From Brachybacterium squillarum M-6-3 (GTDB lineage: Bacteria; Actinomycetota; Actinomycetes; Actinomycetales; Dermabacteraceae), in contig NZ_AGBX01000001.1 of the NCBI RefSeq assembly GCF_000225825.1, positions 1,116,001-1,180,000 of the forward strand: a stretch of 64,000 nucleotides of DNA. The letters are read 5' to 3'. Both the position numbers and the translations under genes were made by a program. Shown here piece by piece: positions 60,948 to 64,000 of this stretch. The notes beneath the pieces are model-generated. The model had not been told where the DNA came from. It searched no databases and saw nothing but the letters and a program-made list of their open reading frames with translations. Within the stretch, counting starts at the first letter, position 1. Every line of letters starts with the position of its first letter.

Positions 60948-61408
60948 GCGGACCCCGCCTCGCCGTGAAGGCGCTGCTGCTCCGCGGCGGCCAGGTGCTG
61001 ATGAACCACGTCGTCGATCCCGACGGCCGTGACGTGTACACGCTGCCCGGCGGCGGCCAGGAGCACGGCGAGAGCCAGCCCGAGGCGCTGGTGCGCGAGT
61101 GCGCCGAGGAGATCGGTGCCCGCGTCACCGTGCACCAGGTGGCCTGCCTGTTCGAGGTGCGGCAGGAGACGCGGCTGCGTGACGGCGCCCCGATCCCGCT
61201 GTTCCACCAGGTCAACGTCGCCTACTGGTGCGGCCTAGAGGACGGCGAGGAGCCCTCCGTCGGCAGCGACCCCGATCCCGGGCAGGTCGGCACCCGCTGG
61301 CTGCCCATCGAGCGCCTCGGCGAGTTCGCTGTGCACCCGCCCGAGCTGAGCCGCTGGCTGCGCTCAGACCCGAGCGCCCGCCCGATCTCCCTCGGCGTCA
61401 CGACCTGA
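60944..61408 (+). CDS. Nudix hydrolase
   Basis: 154 residues with a complete Nudix box, GGGQEHGESQPEALVRECAEEIG, matching GX5EX7REUXEEXG. The preceding KALLLRGGQVLMNHVVDPDGRDVYTLP is the usual N-terminal sheet. It hydrolyses a nucleoside diphosphate linked to another moiety; the substrate is unknown. It overlaps the EIIA stop. Confidence 0.92.
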   Translation: MSGPRLAVKALLLRGGQVLMNHVVDPDGRDVYTLPGGGQEHGESQPEALVRECAEEIGARVTVHQVACLFEVRQETRLRDGAPIPLFHQVNVAYWCGLEDGEEPSVGSDPDPGQVGTRWLPIERLGEFAVHPPELSRWLRSDPSARPISLGVTT

Positions 61409-61455
61409 TCCCGCCCACCCGCTCTCCCCACCCGCTCTCCCGAGATGAGGACCCC

Positions 61456-62316
61456 ATGACCGAGACCGGCCTGCCCACGCCCCGCCTGACCTTCGCCGAC
61501 GGCCACTCCATCCCGCAGCTCGGGCTCGGCGTCTGGCAGGTGCCCGCCGAGGACACCGCCGCCGTGGTCGAGACCGCGCTGAACGCGGGCTACCGCCACA
61601 TCGACACCGCCCGCGGCTACGACAACGAAGCCGGGGTCGGCGAGGGCCTGCGCCGGGCCGAGGTTCCCCGCGAGGAGGTCTTCGTGACTTCCAAGTGCCC
61701 CAACCAGGACCAGGGGTACGAGGCGGCGATCGCCTCCTTCGACGCCAGCATGGCCGACCTCGGGCTGGACTACCTGGACCTCTACCTCATCCACTGGCCC
61801 TGCCCCGAGAAGGGCCTCACCGTGGAGACCTGGCGGGCGCTGGTGGAGCTGCAGCGTCAGGGACGGGTCCGCTCGATCGGCGTCTCCAACTTCCGCGACG
61901 TCGACATCGAGGCCGTGTTCGAGGCCACCGGCGTCGTGCCCGCCCTGAACCAGATCGAGCTGCACCCCTACTTCGCGCAGGCCGCCGCGCGGGAGGACCA
62001 TGCCCGCCGCGGTATCCTCACCGAGAGCTGGTCGCCGCTCGGCCAGGGCGGCGGGGAGCTGGAGGACCCGGTCGTCGCCGAGATCGCCCGCGCCCACGAG
62101 GCGAGCCCCGCCCAGGTGGTGCTGGCCTGGAACCTCGCGCTCGGCAACGTGGTGATCCCGAAGTCGGTGACCCCGTCCCGGATCGCCCAGAATCTCGCGG
62201 CTCTCGCCCTGCCGCTGACCGCGGACGAGGTGGCCCGCATCAGCGGTCTCGACCGCGGGGAGGACGGCCGGCGCGGCAAGCGCCCCGACGCCTTCGAGGG
62301 GCACCAGGGCTCCTGA
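61456..62316 (+). CDS. Aldo/keto reductase
   Basis: 286 residues of the AKR5-like group (2,5-diketo-D-gluconate reductase type). Catalytic residues: D in HIDTARGYDNE, Y in the same block, K in VTSKCPNQ and H in LIHWPCP. The NADPH site is IPKSVTPSRIAQNL. The block usually reading TAxxYxNE is ARGYDNE here. GAGATGAGGA precedes the ATG. It reduces aldehydes or ketones with NADPH. Confidence 0.93.
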   Translation: MTETGLPTPRLTFADGHSIPQLGLGVWQVPAEDTAAVVETALNAGYRHIDTARGYDNEAGVGEGLRRAEVPREEVFVTSKCPNQDQGYEAAIASFDASMADLGLDYLDLYLIHWPCPEKGLTVETWRALVELQRQGRVRSIGVSNFRDVDIEAVFEATGVVPALNQIELHPYFAQAAAREDHARRGILTESWSPLGQGGGELEDPVVAEIARAHEASPAQVVLAWNLALGNVVIPKSVTPSRIAQNLAALALPLTADEVARISGLDRGEDGRRGKRPDAFEGHQGS

Positions 62317-62404
62317 CCACCGCCCGGACCGGCCCGGCTCGCCCGGGACCGGCGGCGGCTCCTACACTGCACCGCGCGAGAGACCAACCATCCAGGAGGA
62401 CACC

Positions 62405-62824
62405 ATGAGCGAGAACCCCTTCGACCCCGACGCCGCCGACCTCGAGGTCGGCGAACTGGACGGCGCCGCCGAGGAGACCAGCGGCCCCGACGGCATCGAG
62501 GGCGCCGACGACATCCTCGAGGCCGACCGCGAGCGCGACGCCGACGAGCTCTCCGACGACGCCGCCGACTACGACCTGGAGATCGGGGAGGACGAGTCCG
62601 TCGCCGCCGAGCAGGGCAACCGCGAGGGCGACGAGATGGTCTCCGAGGGCGACGACCCGGCCGAGGTGGCGGAGCTCGGCGGCGACGACCTCGACATCGA
62701 CGCCATTGAGACGGAGACCCTCGGCGAGGGCGAGGAGTTCCGGGTGCAGGACGACCTGGAGGTCGGCATCACCGGCGACGTCGACACCGCCGAGCCCGGC
62801 GAGGACGACCCCCTGGCCCGCTGA
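62405..62824 (+). CDS. DUF5709 acidic protein
   Basis: 139 residues, very rich in Asp and Glu, with repeated short motifs such as DLEIGEDESVAAEQGNREGD. DUF5709 is an actinobacterial family of unknown function and likely disordered. CAGGAGG precedes the ATG. Confidence 0.85.
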   Translation: MSENPFDPDAADLEVGELDGAAEETSGPDGIEGADDILEADRERDADELSDDAADYDLEIGEDESVAAEQGNREGDEMVSEGDDPAEVAELGGDDLDIDAIETETLGEGEEFRVQDDLEVGITGDVDTAEPGEDDPLAR

Positions 62825-62846
62825 CCTCCTCCGCAGCAGCCCGCCG

Positions 62847-63668
62847 ATGACCCTGCCGACCGCCTCCGCCCCTCGGGGCGAGGCGGTCGCGGCGTGCCTG
62901 CTCGGCGGGGATGGCGCCGTCCTGCGCGCCGAGGACGCCGACCGCCCCTTCTACGCCGCCAGCACCATCAAGCTGCACGTCCTGCTGGCGGTGCTGCGCG
63001 GGGCCGACCGCGGCGACCTGGACCTGGCGGAAGAGGTCGCCGCCACGCGCACCGTCATGGGCCCCGACGGTCGGCCCGTCACCCTGGCCGGCGACCACCT
63101 CGACCCGAGCCACCCGGCCGAGTGCACGCCGATCCCGGTGGGGGAGCTGGCCGTGCGGATGATCGACCGCTCCAGCAACGAGGCCACGAACCACCTGGTG
63201 GCCCTGCTCGGAGACGGGGACGCGCGCGCCGGGCTCGCCGTCGTGGGGGAGGAGATCGCCCGGCTCGGCCTCACCGCGACCCGGATGGAGCGGCTGATCG
63301 GGGACGCGCCCGCGATCGCGCGCGGGGAGACCAATGAGGTCTCGGCCGCGGACCTCGCCCGCACCGCCCACGTCCTGTCCCGCGGGGACGACCTCTCCCT
63401 CACCTCGCGGGAGCTGGCCCGGCGGGCGCTCGCCGCCCAGCGCATCCGGCTGATCGCCGCGGTGCTGCGGGCCGGCGTGCCGGTCGGCTCCAAGAGCGGC
63501 ACCGTGCCCGGCTACCGCCACGACGTGGCCGTGATCGGCACCCCCGGCACGACGGTGCAGCGGGTGCTGGCCGTGCTCACCGCCGGCGGCACGGAGCAGC
63601 AGGCCACCGGCCGGATCCACGCGACCGCCCGCCGTCTGCTGCCGGAGCTCACGACCCCGGCGGGCTGA
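62847..63668 (+). CDS. Serine hydrolase of the beta-lactamase class A fold
   Basis: 273 residues. S39-T-I-K42 is the SxxK nucleophile motif, DRSSNEATN holds an SxN-type motif, and SKSGTVPG is the KTG-type motif (K-S-G-T). No signal peptide is seen, so it is unlikely to be a secreted beta-lactamase as written; a cytosolic DD-peptidase-like or esterase-like role is possible. Confidence 0.87.
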   Translation: MTLPTASAPRGEAVAACLLGGDGAVLRAEDADRPFYAASTIKLHVLLAVLRGADRGDLDLAEEVAATRTVMGPDGRPVTLAGDHLDPSHPAECTPIPVGELAVRMIDRSSNEATNHLVALLGDGDARAGLAVVGEEIARLGLTATRMERLIGDAPAIARGETNEVSAADLARTAHVLSRGDDLSLTSRELARRALAAQRIRLIAAVLRAGVPVGSKSGTVPGYRHDVAVIGTPGTTVQRVLAVLTAGGTEQQATGRIHATARRLLPELTTPAG

Positions 63669-63674
63669 GAGCGA

Positions 63675-64000
63675 TCAGCCGCGGGCGACGGCCGCGGCGG
63701 CGATGTCCTGCAGGTCCTGCTCCATCGCCCGCTGCGAGGCACGCAGGCCGATCCGTCCCATCACCGCGCCGAGTAGCTTTGCCAGGCCGCGCTGCGCGGG
63801 CATCTCGGACCCGAACACCATGGTCAGGTCCGTGCCGGTGGGCTTCTCCCGCACGGTGAAGACGGTGCGATAGGCGACCTCGCCGTTCTGGGCGGCGACG
63901 ATGGTGCGGTGGCCCTCCTCGACCTCCGTCACCTCCATCTCCTCGCTCGCGGTCATGCCCATCATGGTGCGGGTCTCCCGCCAGCGGGTGCCCACCGCGT
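63675..64000 (-). CDS. SRPBCC family protein (partial, cut by window end)
   Basis: The visible 107 residues (GTRWRETRTMMGMTASEEMEVTEVEEGHRTIVAAQ ... FGSEMPAQRGLAKLLGAVMGRIGLRASQRAMEQDLQDI) are the second half of a polyketide-cyclase/SRPBCC domain. The first strands and the helix before VGTRW are missing, so the gene starts beyond 64000. The GTG at 63995 is internal. Ligand unknown. Confidence 0.85.
   Translation of the reverse strand, partial: AVGTRWRETRTMMGMTASEEMEVTEVEEGHRTIVAAQNGEVAYRTVFTVREKPTGTDLTMVFGSEMPAQRGLAKLLGAVMGRIGLRASQRAMEQDLQDIAAAAVARG

Noticed and set aside
1-64000. Insertion sequences, phage genes and rRNA
   Set aside because: No transposase, integrase or phage structural motif, and no rRNA sequence, was seen in either strand.

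Overview
The window reads as chromosome of a high-G+C actinobacterium. Codons end almost always in G or C, genes are densely packed, start/stop overlaps of the ATGA/GTGA type are common, and many genes begin with GTG. The gene set (HPr and stand-alone EIIA of the PTS, Rrf2 regulator, SelW-like Rdx protein, DUF5709, GOLPH3-like protein, HrpB) suits Micrococcales. A Brachybacterium-like genus is my guess, not something the sequence proves.

Layout. 1-3.0 kb: end of a sugar or cell-surface glycan set (DegT-type aminotransferase, PIG-L deacetylase, family-2 glycosyltransferase). 3.1-5.8 kb: a broken MerR/TipA-type regulator, tRNA-Ser(CGA) with a strong terminator, ptsH and an M20 peptidase. 6.0-34.8 kb: the centrepiece, a secondary-metabolite locus read as one 13-gene operon. 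It begins with a leader carrying a good promoter and three dyads. A single giant NRPS-PKS of about 5,355 residues follows, with domain order C-A-T-KS-AT-T-C-A-T-KS-(AT scar)-T-C-A-T-C/E-like. Then come a free-standing AT-less KS, an ACP, a class III aminotransferase, a membrane protein, a type II thioesterase, an MFS exporter, a DUF6790 membrane protein, a MacB/FtsX-type ABC exporter, a second ACP, a FabF-like KS and an Sfp-type phosphopantetheinyl transferase. Almost every junction overlaps, so translation is probably coupled through the whole operon.

How the cluster may work (inference). The PPTase primes the carrier domains. The KS-ACP-aminotransferase trio resembles the beta-amination part of iturin/mycosubtilin synthases and could make an amino-acyl starter taken by the first C domain. 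The megasynthase then alternates three amino acids with two malonate-type extensions, with no ketoreductase anywhere, so beta-keto groups should persist. Only one intact acyltransferase (malonyl-type HAFH motif) serves three modular-type KS domains. Release has no terminal thioesterase domain. Two transport systems would handle export.

34.8-64 kb: ordinary accessory and housekeeping genes. They include a rhodanese/SufE/kinase operon, an L-asparaginase operon, RlmC, an AT-rich EVE-HNH gene that looks like a modification-dependent nuclease, HrpB, several regulators (Lrp, MerR, Rrf2), a TauE/SafE transporter under a clear dyad, a BASS transporter, a glutamate-cysteine ligase-like enzyme, a decaying DUF3500/HupE pair, a degenerate GalU-like protein, a DMT transporter, a class IV PLP enzyme, PTS EIIA, Nudix, aldo/keto reductase, DUF5709, a serine hydrolase and a partial SRPBCC gene at the right edge. 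An intergenic region at 36.7-37.3 kb carries four evenly spaced copies of a dyad.
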